In this document: piece by piece, positions 50,151-57,916 of the stretch
Layout of the letters: the number at the start of each line of letters is the position of its first letter
Numbering within the stretch: the stretch's first letter is position 1
Assembly (NCBI GenBank): GCA_024637195.1
Contig: JAGXFN010000015.1
Location: forward strand, 89,654 to 153,653
Direction of reading: 5' to 3'
DNA: 64,000 nt
From: Arcobacter sp.
Lineage (GTDB): Bacteria > Campylobacterota > Campylobacteria > Campylobacterales > Sulfurimonadaceae
Notes under the pieces: model-generated
The model's input: the letters and a program-made list of their open reading frames with translations, nothing else
Told to the model about the DNA's origin: nothing
Databases searched by the model: none
Program-made: the position numbers and the translations under genes

Positions 50151-50426
50151 ATGGCAAGAGCTAGCGCACGTCACATCTTGGTCAAGAGTGAAGAAAAATG
50201 TCTGGAACTAAAGGCCCAGATCGAAGCCGGAGCCGATTTTGCGGCAGTGGCAAAGGAGAACTCCTCCTGTCCTTCAAAGGCAAACGGCGGCGAGCTTGGA
50301 GAGTTTTCTCCGGGGCAGATGGTGCCTGAATTCGATCAGGTCTGTTTCAACGAAGCTGTCGGCGAACTCCATGTCGTAAAGACGCAGTTCGGCCACCACA
50401 TCGTTGAAGTCACTGCCAGAAGCTAA
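50151..50426 (+). CDS. Peptidyl-prolyl isomerase, parvulin type
   Basis: 91 residues, a stand-alone PpiC domain: ASARHILVKSEEKCLELKAQ, GGELGEFSPGQMVPEFDQVC, VKTQFGHHIVEV. No signal peptide, so cytoplasmic like E. coli PpiC (93 aa). AGGAGTTACC before the ATG; TACAAT -10 candidate at 50127-50132. The longer upstream frame from 49947 is rejected. Confidence 0.92.
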   Translation: MARASARHILVKSEEKCLELKAQIEAGADFAAVAKENSSCPSKANGGELGEFSPGQMVPEFDQVCFNEAVGELHVVKTQFGHHIVEVTARS

Positions 50427-50435
50427 CGCACAGCT

Positions 50436-52376
50436 CTAAAGACTCTTCTTGAAGGCAAGTATCGCGGCTCTAAGCCGCTTTGTAGCCTGTTCTTCTTTAT
50501 TTCCGTAGCGCTGCTGATGGTAAATGGCGCTGATGGCAGCCAGACCACTGTAGCGGCTCTGCGACTTTGCAACTCTGCGCAAAAAGTCAAACATCGTTTC
50601 CCCGAAAGCCCTGACAAATCCCTCTTTTTTGAGTATCTTCATCAGGTTCTGCATCTCGCGCAGAAGCGGATCGGCATGCTGCTGTCTTTGCAACAGGACA
50701 AAGAGTAAAACCGAGACAAGTACAAAGCCTGCTATAGCAGCGACAAACTTCAGCAAAAAGAGCGTGTTGTTCAGCAGTTCGTTCAAAAGGGCTATTTGCT
50801 TCGATCGTGAGTAGTTCAAGACCCAGGTGTTGATGACATAGCGGGAGTAGAGGTAGTAGATGTTCGCTAGTTTGAAGAGTTTTTGCAGCTTTGAGGCGTC
50901 TGTAGATGCTGCGCTGTTGCCACCCACGGGTGCTGTGCTGTCGGGAGAGAGTATCTGTTTTGCGGTTGACGTCGGCTCAAAGCGTGTCCATCCTTTGCCG
51001 CTAAGATAAAGCTCTACCCAGGCATGCGCATCTGATTCTCTGACGATGAGGTAGTTGTTGATGCTGTTGACGCGGTCTGCTTTATAGCCGGTAACGATAC
51101 GCGAGGGCAGACCCAGCATCCGAGCGCTGTTGGCAAAGGCGGCGGCAAAATGGACGCAGTAGCCGACCTTGGAATCAAACAAAAACGAGTCCACGGGATG
51201 TGCCAGATCTATCTCCTTTGGTTTGAGGGAGTAAGAGAGGTTCAAAGAGGAGAAAAACTGCAAAAGCTGCAGGGCTTTCTCTTCATCCTTCGCCTGAAGA
51301 TCCACGGCCTTTTTTAAGGCTTCATAGCTTCTTTTGTCACGTTCTATGTCCACGTAGAGCGTATTCTCATGCAGAGATGATGATTCCTGCATGAGCTTAT
51401 ATTCCAGCGCTGAGCGTCCCTCATAGGAGTAGATCTCTTCTACCGGCTTGTCGCGCAGCGTAATGAAGTCCTGGCCGATGCGGCTATTGTCGGGACTAAG
51501 CAGCGGAATGTCCAGCATATACAGCCAGCGCTTATGATGCGCATAGAGTTTGACGCTGTAGTCTACACGTTTATCCAGCTCGACTGCCTCTGTTTTTGCT
51601 CTTTTACGCTCGCCGCGTTCCCACCGCGTGCCCTTGTCCACATAGAGGGTCGATCCCCTGAAGTAGAGTGTATTGTCCGGGGGGACATCTTTGCCAAAAC
51701 TGACCTCCATGACCAGTTTGGACGAGGGGACCAGCAGGGCCTTGGAGTCAAGATACATGGTGCCGTCATGGCCGGTGCGCTTCTCCAGCTCCGCCTTAAA
51801 TCCAAAGCTCGCATTTTTATACGAGATGCGCGGAAAGCTCAGAAAAAGCAGGACGACGATGGGAAGGCTGAAGAGAAAGAGCAGGGCGTTGATGCGCAGG
51901 GCATTGACAAAGGAACTCTTCATCCGCGCATACAGCAGTAAAAAAGTAAAACAAAAGAGGGTGAAAAGTGCGTAGAAGAGCATGCCGATGGAGTTGTAAA
52001 AGAAGAAAGAGAGCACCATCAGCAGTGCAGGCGAGATTAGAATATAAAAGTTGATGCTTCGGGTGAGTCTTTGCAGAACAAGGGCGTAAACCAGCAGGGA
52101 GAGGATCACAGAGACAAAAAGAAGGAGTCTGGAAAAGTTGGAAATATTGTAATCCGCAAAAAAACTCCCGGCAATGGCCAGAAAACCCAGAAGGCCAAAA
52201 GCGACAAGCACACTCTTGGAGCTCTTCTTTTTGATAATGAAGACAAGTGCGAGCAGAAGATAGGCCAGCATAGGAAGCTTGAGCGTAAAAAGATGCGGCA
52301 GAAGAGACAGAATAAGGGCAGTGTCGAGCAAGAGCGCCTTAGAGGGCGTAGCGTGCGAGAAAGCTGAGAATCTCAT
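50436..52376 (-). CDS. TgpA-like membrane transglutaminase
   Basis: 646 residues. Six to seven membrane segments (1-185; DUF3488-type), an extracytoplasmic transglutaminase-like domain with Cys in GYCVHFAAAFANSARML, His in SDAHAWVELYL and Asp/Glu in WTRFEPTS, one further membrane helix (about 545-565) and a cytoplasmic tail. Operon with DUF58 and MoxR genes, with overlaps of about 35 bases: a conserved trio of unknown function, linked in other bacteria to envelope integrity. Confidence 0.85.
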   Translation of the reverse strand: MRFSAFSHATPSKALLLDTALILSLLPHLFTLKLPMLAYLLLALVFIIKKKSSKSVLVAFGLLGFLAIAGSFFADYNISNFSRLLLFVSVILSLLVYALVLQRLTRSINFYILISPALLMVLSFFFYNSIGMLFYALFTLFCFTFLLLYARMKSSFVNALRINALLFLFSLPIVVLLFLSFPRISYKNASFGFKAELEKRTGHDGTMYLDSKALLVPSSKLVMEVSFGKDVPPDNTLYFRGSTLYVDKGTRWERGERKRAKTEAVELDKRVDYSVKLYAHHKRWLYMLDIPLLSPDNSRIGQDFITLRDKPVEEIYSYEGRSALEYKLMQESSSLHENTLYVDIERDKRSYEALKKAVDLQAKDEEKALQLLQFFSSLNLSYSLKPKEIDLAHPVDSFLFDSKVGYCVHFAAAFANSARMLGLPSRIVTGYKADRVNSINNYLIVRESDAHAWVELYLSGKGWTRFEPTSTAKQILSPDSTAPVGGNSAASTDASKLQKLFKLANIYYLYSRYVINTWVLNYSRSKQIALLNELLNNTLFLLKFVAAIAGFVLVSVLLFVLLQRQQHADPLLREMQNLMKILKKEGFVRAFGETMFDFLRRVAKSQSRYSGLAAISAIYHQQRYGNKEEQATKRLRAAILAFKKSL

Positions 52377-53217
52377 GATGGCTCCTTTGACGTGAATGCA
52401 GGACTACAGAGGGAAAATGGATGGAGTAGCTGATGCGCTTTGCGTTGCATTCCAATGCCCACAGACACAGCTGCGAGAGTCTCTGTTCGTCATCCGTTCC
52501 GCAGTTTTTAAAATAAAAGTGCAGATGCTTGCTCTCTTCGAGCAGGACAAACTCTTTTGCCATCAGTTCGCCGCTTTTGGCATAAGAGGGCCAATGAATA
52601 AGGGCCGGTGATTCGCCTTCTATGAAGTTGCGTATCCCCTCAAAATCATCATGCTCTCCAAAAAAAGAGCGGTTTTTTGCAGTGAAACTCTCCAGACTCT
52701 CTCCCTTGGGCTCGGGATAGACGAGCGTCTCATAATCCAGATCAAGACGGCGGTAAAGAAGCTCATGCGGCAGGGGAAAATAGCTGCCGATCTGCAAAGA
52801 GGGAAGGCGAAAGGGCCCGCGCTGTATGGGAGTGCAGCTCAGTGTGAGACTTTTGCTCTGCTGCGCCTTGAGAAGGTCGAGGGAAAAAGAAGTGTCGGCG
52901 TTGGAACACTCCAGCGCGTAGCGTTCTCTGAGCGTGGGGTTGTATATGCTCAGCGTGTAGGAGGAGGCGGTATTGGCAAAAAAGTTCTGGGCAACAAGTA
53001 CCGAAGCTTCGAGCTCATAGAGGTTCAGGCGGCCGATAATGCTCGATGCCCCGGCGAGGGAAAAGACAAAGAACATGATGAGGTAGACGATGTTGTAGTT
53101 GTGCATATAGGCTAAAAAAAAGAGCCCGACAATCCCCAATACGACCATGAAAAAATATTTCGTCGGCCGGGTGTGGATTGTTCTAACTATCTGGATGAAC
53201 GTGGCTAAGTATTTCAT
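52339..53217 (-). CDS. DUF58 membrane protein
   Basis: 292 residues with two membrane segments (18-36, 40-60) and the DUF58 signature DDFEGIRNFIEGESPALIHWPSYAK-type motif (written in short: IRNFIEGESPALIHWP). Overlaps both neighbours. The family works with MoxR ATPases in membrane-complex assembly. Confidence 0.83.
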   Translation of the reverse strand: MKYLATFIQIVRTIHTRPTKYFFMVVLGIVGLFFLAYMHNYNIVYLIMFFVFSLAGASSIIGRLNLYELEASVLVAQNFFANTASSYTLSIYNPTLRERYALECSNADTSFSLDLLKAQQSKSLTLSCTPIQRGPFRLPSLQIGSYFPLPHELLYRRLDLDYETLVYPEPKGESLESFTAKNRSFFGEHDDFEGIRNFIEGESPALIHWPSYAKSGELMAKEFVLLEESKHLHFYFKNCGTDDEQRLSQLCLWALECNAKRISYSIHFPSVVLHSRQRSHHEILSFLARYAL

Positions 53218-54091
53218 TGGCGATATCGCTTGGGCTGCTTGAGCCGTCTTTTGATTTTAAACGGTGTGCGGTGACAAAAGGGAGCAAAAAAGCAATGTCA
53301 GAGGGAATGACATAGGCTCTGTCCTGCAAAAGTGCCCAGGCCTTTGCCAGTCGGCTGAGCGTCAGCGCGCCGCGTGTTGAAAGGCCGCTGCTATAGAGAC
53401 CGCTTTGGCGTGTAAAGGCGAGTATCTCTTGCATATAGTCAAGCAAAGGCTCGCTGATATGAACCTTCTGTGCCGCTTCGCGAAGGCTGTGAAGGACACT
53501 GATATCGACGCTTTGAAGTTCGTCCAGATTTAACTGTGAATGTGTGCTTAAGATTGAGCGCTCGGCCTCATGGTCGGGATAGCCCAGAGAAAAAGAGAGT
53601 GCGAAGCGGTCGAGCTGAGAGCTGGGCAGCTCGAAAGTCCCCATCTCTTCAAAGGGGTTTTTCGTCGCCATGACAAAAAAGGGTTCGGGAAGACTCATCG
53701 TGTTCCCGTCTATGCTGACCTGATGCTCTTCCATCGCTTCCAAAAGCGCGGACTGGGTCTTTGGCGTAGCACGGTTGATCTCGTCGGCGAGCAAAAACTG
53801 TGAGAAGATAGGCCCTTTTTTAAACCGAAAGGCCGAGATTGTCGTGTCAAAATAGTTCACGCCAAGAATATCGCTGGGCAGAAGGTCGGAGGTAAACTGC
53901 ACACGGGAGTATTTCAGCCCCAAAACACGGCTGAAGACCTTTGCCAAAGAGGTCTTTCCGACACCGGGGAGATCTTCTATGAGCAGATGTCCGTCGGCCA
54001 AAAAAGCACAGAGCGCGAGCTGGATCTTTTCGCGCTTGCCGACGATGCGTTTCTCGACTTCACTGATAATGCTTTCTATTTTCGCTTGCAT
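53183..54091 (-). CDS. MoxR-family AAA+ ATPase
   Basis: 302 residues: Walker A DLPGVGKTSLAKVF (about 38-51), Walker B FLLADEINRATPKTQSALLE, sensor FVMATKNPFEEMGTFELP, and a C-terminal lid (STRGALTLSRLAKAWALLQ). Chaperone-like ATPase for the DUF58/transglutaminase partners; first gene of that operon. Confidence 0.9.
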   Translation of the reverse strand: MQAKIESIISEVEKRIVGKREKIQLALCAFLADGHLLIEDLPGVGKTSLAKVFSRVLGLKYSRVQFTSDLLPSDILGVNYFDTTISAFRFKKGPIFSQFLLADEINRATPKTQSALLEAMEEHQVSIDGNTMSLPEPFFVMATKNPFEEMGTFELPSSQLDRFALSFSLGYPDHEAERSILSTHSQLNLDELQSVDISVLHSLREAAQKVHISEPLLDYMQEILAFTRQSGLYSSGLSTRGALTLSRLAKAWALLQDRAYVIPSDIAFLLPFVTAHRLKSKDGSSSPSDIANEILSHVHPDS

Positions 54092-54220
54092 AGGCCATCT
54101 TTTTTTAATTTATATTAGCATAATTACTCAAATACACAAGCACCGCGACTGATTTACGTATAAACTTTGTCTCAATGATCAAAAACTGCTATGATAACAA
54201 AAAAAAATTCAAGGCTATGT

Positions 54221-54694
54221 ATGTTTTTTGAACCCGGTTTTTTGGGCACGCGTGCTCCTATGTATCTCGATATTGTGGCTATCTATTTTATGCTGCTTCC
54301 TCTTCTTCTGTTTTTCTCGGTTCGTTTTGCTGTAAAAGGTGAGATCAAAAAGCATCTCAACTCGCAACTGATTGTCTTTGTGCTGACACTGGTGATGATC
54401 GTTGTGTTTGAGGTGGGCATGCGCATGGCCGGCGGGTTTGGCGGATATTTGAAAGAAAGCTCGATCTCTTATAGCTATTTTATCACCTTCTTGATCGTGC
54501 ATATCATCGTTGCTATAGCAACGGTAAATCTCTGGTCATATCAGATCATCTCTTCGGTAAAAGCCTATAAAAAAGGGACGCTGACAGGTGAGGTTGCCCA
54601 AAGACACAGGAAGATTGCGAAGTTTTTGATGCTGGGCATAGGAGTAACACTGATCCAGGCGGCGTCGATCTACTACTTTATGTTTGTACTCTAA
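54221..54694 (+). CDS. DUF420-like membrane protein
   Basis: 157 residues from the ATG at 54221 (AAGG 6 bases upstream; the longer frame from 54191 has none). Four membrane helices and the conserved His pattern of DUF420 (FGGYLKESSISYS, VHIIVAIATVNLW, HRKIAKFLMLGIG, small-helix end). Family members (YozB/CtaM) assist haem-copper oxidase maturation. The following 54695-54860 has no gene; it holds a GGCGAGGC/GCCCGCC stem near 54814. Confidence 0.7.
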   Translation: MFFEPGFLGTRAPMYLDIVAIYFMLLPLLLFFSVRFAVKGEIKKHLNSQLIVFVLTLVMIVVFEVGMRMAGGFGGYLKESSISYSYFITFLIVHIIVAIATVNLWSYQIISSVKAYKKGTLTGEVAQRHRKIAKFLMLGIGVTLIQAASIYYFMFVL

Positions 54695-54860
54695 GCGCAT
54701 TATAAATGCCGGCTTGGGCGCCATTCATAAGTATACGCTGATTCACAAAGGCGTCTGTTATGTTATTGATATGGGTTTTTGTTTTAGGGGGGATTGCTGT
54801 GAGGCGAGGCATAAAGCCCGCCCCATTTAGTAAAGAGTTTTGGAATTCATAAGAGCGGTT

Positions 54861-55184
54861 TTATCCACAAGAAGGAACATTTCCTGAATCGTTTGCATAT
54901 TGATAAAGAAAGTCTTTAAGGTGAGGCGCGTATTTTGCAAATTTTCTGCCATTGACGTATTTTTCGCCTTTAGTACCTGCGTGCCACTGTTTGAATACTA
55001 TTGCATTGTCTGCAAATGCCTCTTCCCATTCTGCCTGGCTTTTCATTGAAGAACCTTTTGTTCCGTTGCCATGACATTTTTTACACTGCTTTAGATAGGC
55101 TTTCTGGCCTTTTTTGATATCTGCTTGTGCTGGGATAATGCTTAAAGCCAAAGCCAGTACAGCAAAAATTGTTTTTTGTAACAT
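54861..55184 (-). CDS. Periplasmic monohaem cytochrome c
   Basis: 107 residues: signal peptide (cleavage near PAQA-D), one haem site CKKCHGN (about 34-40) and a distal Met candidate around SSMKSQ. Similar in size to c553-type cytochromes but with a degenerate fold after the haem site. Divergent from the MerR-type gene with a long palindrome between them. Confidence 0.8.
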   Translation of the reverse strand: MLQKTIFAVLALALSIIPAQADIKKGQKAYLKQCKKCHGNGTKGSSMKSQAEWEEAFADNAIVFKQWHAGTKGEKYVNGRKFAKYAPHLKDFLYQYANDSGNVPSCG

Positions 55185-55256
55185 TTTTTTCCTTTTGAGT
55201 GTTGATTTACATAAACGGTTTTAATGATACGACATATTGTGTTAAATGTAAATAAA

Positions 55257-55295
55257 TTACACATAGTATGTAAAATATTTACATATAGTGTGTAA
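55257..55295. promoter_or_regulatory. 39-bp palindrome between cytochrome c and MerR genes
   Basis: TTACACATAGTATGTAAA-ATA-TTTACATATAGTGTGTAA: two near-identical arms (four mismatched positions in 18) carrying TTACAYA/TRTGTAA elements. Likely the binding site of the MerR-type regulator controlling itself, the cytochrome, or both. Confidence 0.6.
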
Positions 55296-55368
55296 GAAAT
55301 AATTTTTTTTTCAGTTAACATAAGCTTGAAAAAGGTATAAATCTATTTAAAATTAAAAAGGAGAAGGC

Positions 55369-55710
55369 ATGGCAATACTGGACAATAATAAGGATGTCCT
55401 TCCTCTTAGCAGCATCGCTGAACTTCTAAGTGCAAAGGTGCGCACGCTGAAAATGTATGAGGAAAAAGGACTTTTCCCGCATCATAAAGAGGGGATAAAA
55501 AAGCTTTATTCGATAAACGACGTGAAACTTATCACCTTTGTGCACTATCTTGCCAGCGTCAACAAGATCAATGCCAATGGCATAAAATGTATCTTGGAGA
55601 TGCTTAACAGCTATATGGAAGAGGAAAACAGAGAGGTGTTTCTAAAGATGATCGAGGCAAAAATGGAAGCGCTTTCGGGCAAGGACATCAAAGACATCGA
55701 AAGCATGTAG
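55369..55710 (+). CDS. MerR-family transcriptional regulator
   Basis: 113 residues. MerR helix-turn-helix and wing: PLSSIAELLSAKVRTLKMYEEKGLFP in pattern (IAELLSAKVRTLKMYE), SINDVKLITFVHYLASV, followed by a short dimerisation helix. No Cys ligand pair at the C-terminus, so a metal sensor is unlikely; resembles HspR-type small regulators. AAGGAGAAGGC before ATG. Confidence 0.8.
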   Translation: MAILDNNKDVLPLSSIAELLSAKVRTLKMYEEKGLFPHHKEGIKKLYSINDVKLITFVHYLASVNKINANGIKCILEMLNSYMEEENREVFLKMIEAKMEALSGKDIKDIESM

Positions 55711-55725
55711 ACAGGCAAGCGCCTC

Positions 55726-56619
55726 TTAGACAGCAGGCTCGCTAAGCTGCTGAAAATTCCCAAGCATCTCTCCAGCTCCGCTGATATCTCTTAGTTTATA
55801 AAGTTCGTGTTTGTCGAGAAAAAACTCTTTAATCGTCTTAAAACTCCCCTTTTCAAGCATGGCCGAAGAGGTCTTCTTTTCGATCAGCAAAAACATCAGA
55901 CAGATGGTCGAGGAGGCGAAGTTGGGGATAAAGACATCCTCCGATCGGCTGATATCCAGAGCAATGTCTTCAAGCTTTTCAACCCCCGTAGCCGCACTGA
56001 CAAGAGGAATATCGCAATAGCGTGAGACAAGGCGGCTGAGATCTTCGCTGTTCATCGGACGGATATACTCCAAGTCGTCAAGCGTACTCGCGAGCATATA
56101 GCGGCCTATCGCATTGTTGACAAAGGGAGTGATGTTCTCCTGTGCGATCTGGGTGTTGCCATCAGCCAGACTGAGCATGGTTATCTCGATATTGAGCGCT
56201 TCTTGTACTTGATAGTTAAGCAGGCTGGCCAAACCGTCGATGCGTCCGCTGACCGGTGCATTGACAAGGACGGCGCTTAGGCGCAAAAAGGCATCGGCCT
56301 CGATGACACGGGGTCCCTGCGGATACATCTGTTCGTCAAAATGAAGACGGTGGTAGATGCTCAAAAGCTTTTCGCCTTCGTCTTGGGTCGTGATCAGCAT
56401 CGCCTCCAGCGTCAGTCCTTCAGACTCGCTCGGCAGGAGAAGGGAAAAGTAGTGCTCCTGGTGGACAAGCCGTAGTTCAGGATAGACTGCATGCAAGACC
56501 TTGAAGGCGACAACAATATCGGGATTATAGACCGTTGGGTGGCTGAGTATGAGCTTTTTAAGGAAACTTCCCTCATCAGGGATGTGAAAGAGGCCGTTGA
56601 TCGTATTTGTGTTATTCAT
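55726..56619 (-). CDS. Hypothetical protein (297 aa)
   Basis: From the ATG at 56619 (MNNTNTINGLFHIPDEGSFL); the longer frame would run across the divergent promoter. Soluble, mixed alpha/beta, no motif recognised. Head-to-head with the YHS gene, which shares the short promoter region; convergent with the MerR gene. Confidence 0.65.
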   Translation of the reverse strand: MNNTNTINGLFHIPDEGSFLKKLILSHPTVYNPDIVVAFKVLHAVYPELRLVHQEHYFSLLLPSESEGLTLEAMLITTQDEGEKLLSIYHRLHFDEQMYPQGPRVIEADAFLRLSAVLVNAPVSGRIDGLASLLNYQVQEALNIEITMLSLADGNTQIAQENITPFVNNAIGRYMLASTLDDLEYIRPMNSEDLSRLVSRYCDIPLVSAATGVEKLEDIALDISRSEDVFIPNFASSTICLMFLLIEKKTSSAMLEKGSFKTIKEFFLDKHELYKLRDISGAGEMLGNFQQLSEPAV

Positions 56620-56668
56620 TTCGACATTGTAAAGAAGATTGGTATAATTGCACTTAAAAGGGGCGACA

Positions 56669-57160
56669 ATGTTTATAATCTTTAGCAAAAACATAGGTAG
56701 GGCACTGTGCAGCGCACTGCTTCTCTTTGTGATGACGGGATGCGCCAAGAGGGCGGAACCGGCGGCGGTGATGAGCGTAGAGAAGGTCGCGCTGAAGGGC
56801 TACGACCCGGTGGGCTATTTTACCTCGGCCACGGCCATCAAAGCAGATGCAGAACATAGCTGCAAACACGAGGGGCTAAGTTGGTATTTCGTGTCAAATG
56901 AAAACCTTGAAGCTTTTAAAGCACAGCCGCAAAACTATATCCCGGCTTTCGGCGGTTTCTGTGCTTATGAGCTAGCCGAGGGAGAACGAGTCCTTAGCGA
57001 TCCTGAGCAGTGGCACATACACAATCAAAAACTCTACTTTTTTGAAGATGAAGAGGCTAAAAATGATTGGTTCACAGAGATAGACGAGAAGATACCTGAG
57101 GGAGAGAAGCAGTGGAAGAAGCTGAATACTCCTCGTGAGGAAAGTACACAGCAGGACTAG
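56669..57160 (+). CDS. YHS domain lipoprotein
   Basis: 163 residues from the ATG at 56669 (AAAAGGGG 5 bases upstream; TATAAT at 56643-56648). Lipobox LLFVMTGCAK (Cys about 25). YHS domain: LKGYDPVGYFTSATAIKADA, WYFVSNENLEAFKAQPQNYI, PAFGGFCAYELAEG. Such proteins are found at the envelope, often near metal or respiratory functions; possible metal binding is family knowledge. Confidence 0.82.
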   Translation: MFIIFSKNIGRALCSALLLFVMTGCAKRAEPAAVMSVEKVALKGYDPVGYFTSATAIKADAEHSCKHEGLSWYFVSNENLEAFKAQPQNYIPAFGGFCAYELAEGERVLSDPEQWHIHNQKLYFFEDEEAKNDWFTEIDEKIPEGEKQWKKLNTPREESTQQD

Positions 57161-57597
57161 ACAAAGACCTCGCAGGCCAGACCGACGGGAATGGGATCAT
57201 GCAGGTGGATCTGTAGCGTCGGGTCATCTTTTGTCTTGAAAAGCTGGTAGGGCACATAAAGCAGACGCGCCGAGAGGGTGTTCTCTGCCTTAAAAGAGCG
57301 CTCTTCGACATGGATACGGATACCGCTTGAGACAGCAGGCGAAAAGTTGTCGGGAATCGTGACATGCGAGACAAGCGCCATAGCACTTATCATCTCCTCT
57401 TTGGCCTCAAATCTAAGTATCTCCAGCAGACATTCATAACGCAGGGCATCTTCTTTTTCATGATGATCAAGCGTTCTTATGGCATTGTCCGGCTCCAGCA
57501 CCATAGCAAAAGGGGAGAGCTTTTCAGAGCCGGTGAGCTGTTTTGCCGCATGGGAAATGCAGGCGTCGAGCATGGTAAAAAGATGTTCGTTATCCAT
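57157..57597 (-). CDS. Hypothetical protein (146 aa)
   Basis: Soluble, mixed alpha/beta; includes HEKEDALRYECLLEILRFEA and a strand-rich C-terminus. No family recognised. Stop overlaps the YHS gene stop by 4 bases. Start faces the palindromic element at 57633. Confidence 0.6.
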   Translation of the reverse strand: MDNEHLFTMLDACISHAAKQLTGSEKLSPFAMVLEPDNAIRTLDHHEKEDALRYECLLEILRFEAKEEMISAMALVSHVTIPDNFSPAVSSGIRIHVEERSFKAENTLSARLLYVPYQLFKTKDDPTLQIHLHDPIPVGLACEVFV

Positions 57598-57632
57598 TCA
57601 AATCCTTTAAAAAGAGCACTAATTGTAGTATG

Positions 57633-57895
57633 ATACCAAATCCCACCAACCTAGTACGCTTAAAACAACTCTATTAACTCAGCGTGCAAGGCGAAAGTAC
57701 GCAGGGGCTACGAGTAGCCTCAAGTACTTTTAACGAAGCACGCTGAGTTAATAGAGTTGCCCTTCGGGTAAAAGATAAGCCCTCATCTGCGGCGTTGCCT
57801 CTTTTCGGATTAGCCAGCTAGTCCTTCAAAGAGTCGTCTTGCAACTAAGGGCTTATCTTTTATTTTAAGTATACAAGGTTGGTGGGATTTGGTAT
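57633..57895. repeat. 263-bp nested-palindrome element (MITE-like)
   Basis: Outer perfect 20-bp inverted repeats ATACCAAATCCCACCAACCT (57633-57652) and its complement (57876-57895), extendable to about 36 bp with three mismatches. Inside are two arms: a 21-bp perfect inverted repeat (57667-57687 / 57738-57758, starting AACTCTATTAACTCAGC) enclosing AAAGTAC/GTACTTT and GGCTAC-GA-GTAGCC; and a 15-bp one (TAAAAGATAAGCCCT, 57769-57783 / 57848-57862) enclosing a CTCTTT/AAAGAG hairpin. No ORF. The right end runs into TATAAT (57893-57898), the probable -10 of the SNF2 gene. Confidence 0.8.
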
Positions 57896-57916
57896 AATCT
57901 GCCAAAAAGCCTTTTA

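Noticed and set aside
54781..54850. Degenerate gene between the DUF420 and cytochrome genes
   Set aside because: No open frame with a ribosome site; the only structure is a GC-rich stem that could be a terminator.
57633..57895. CRISPR array or attC site
   Set aside because: There are no regularly spaced identical repeats; the structure is nested inverted repeats without RYYYAAC/GTTRRRY ends or an adjacent cassette gene.
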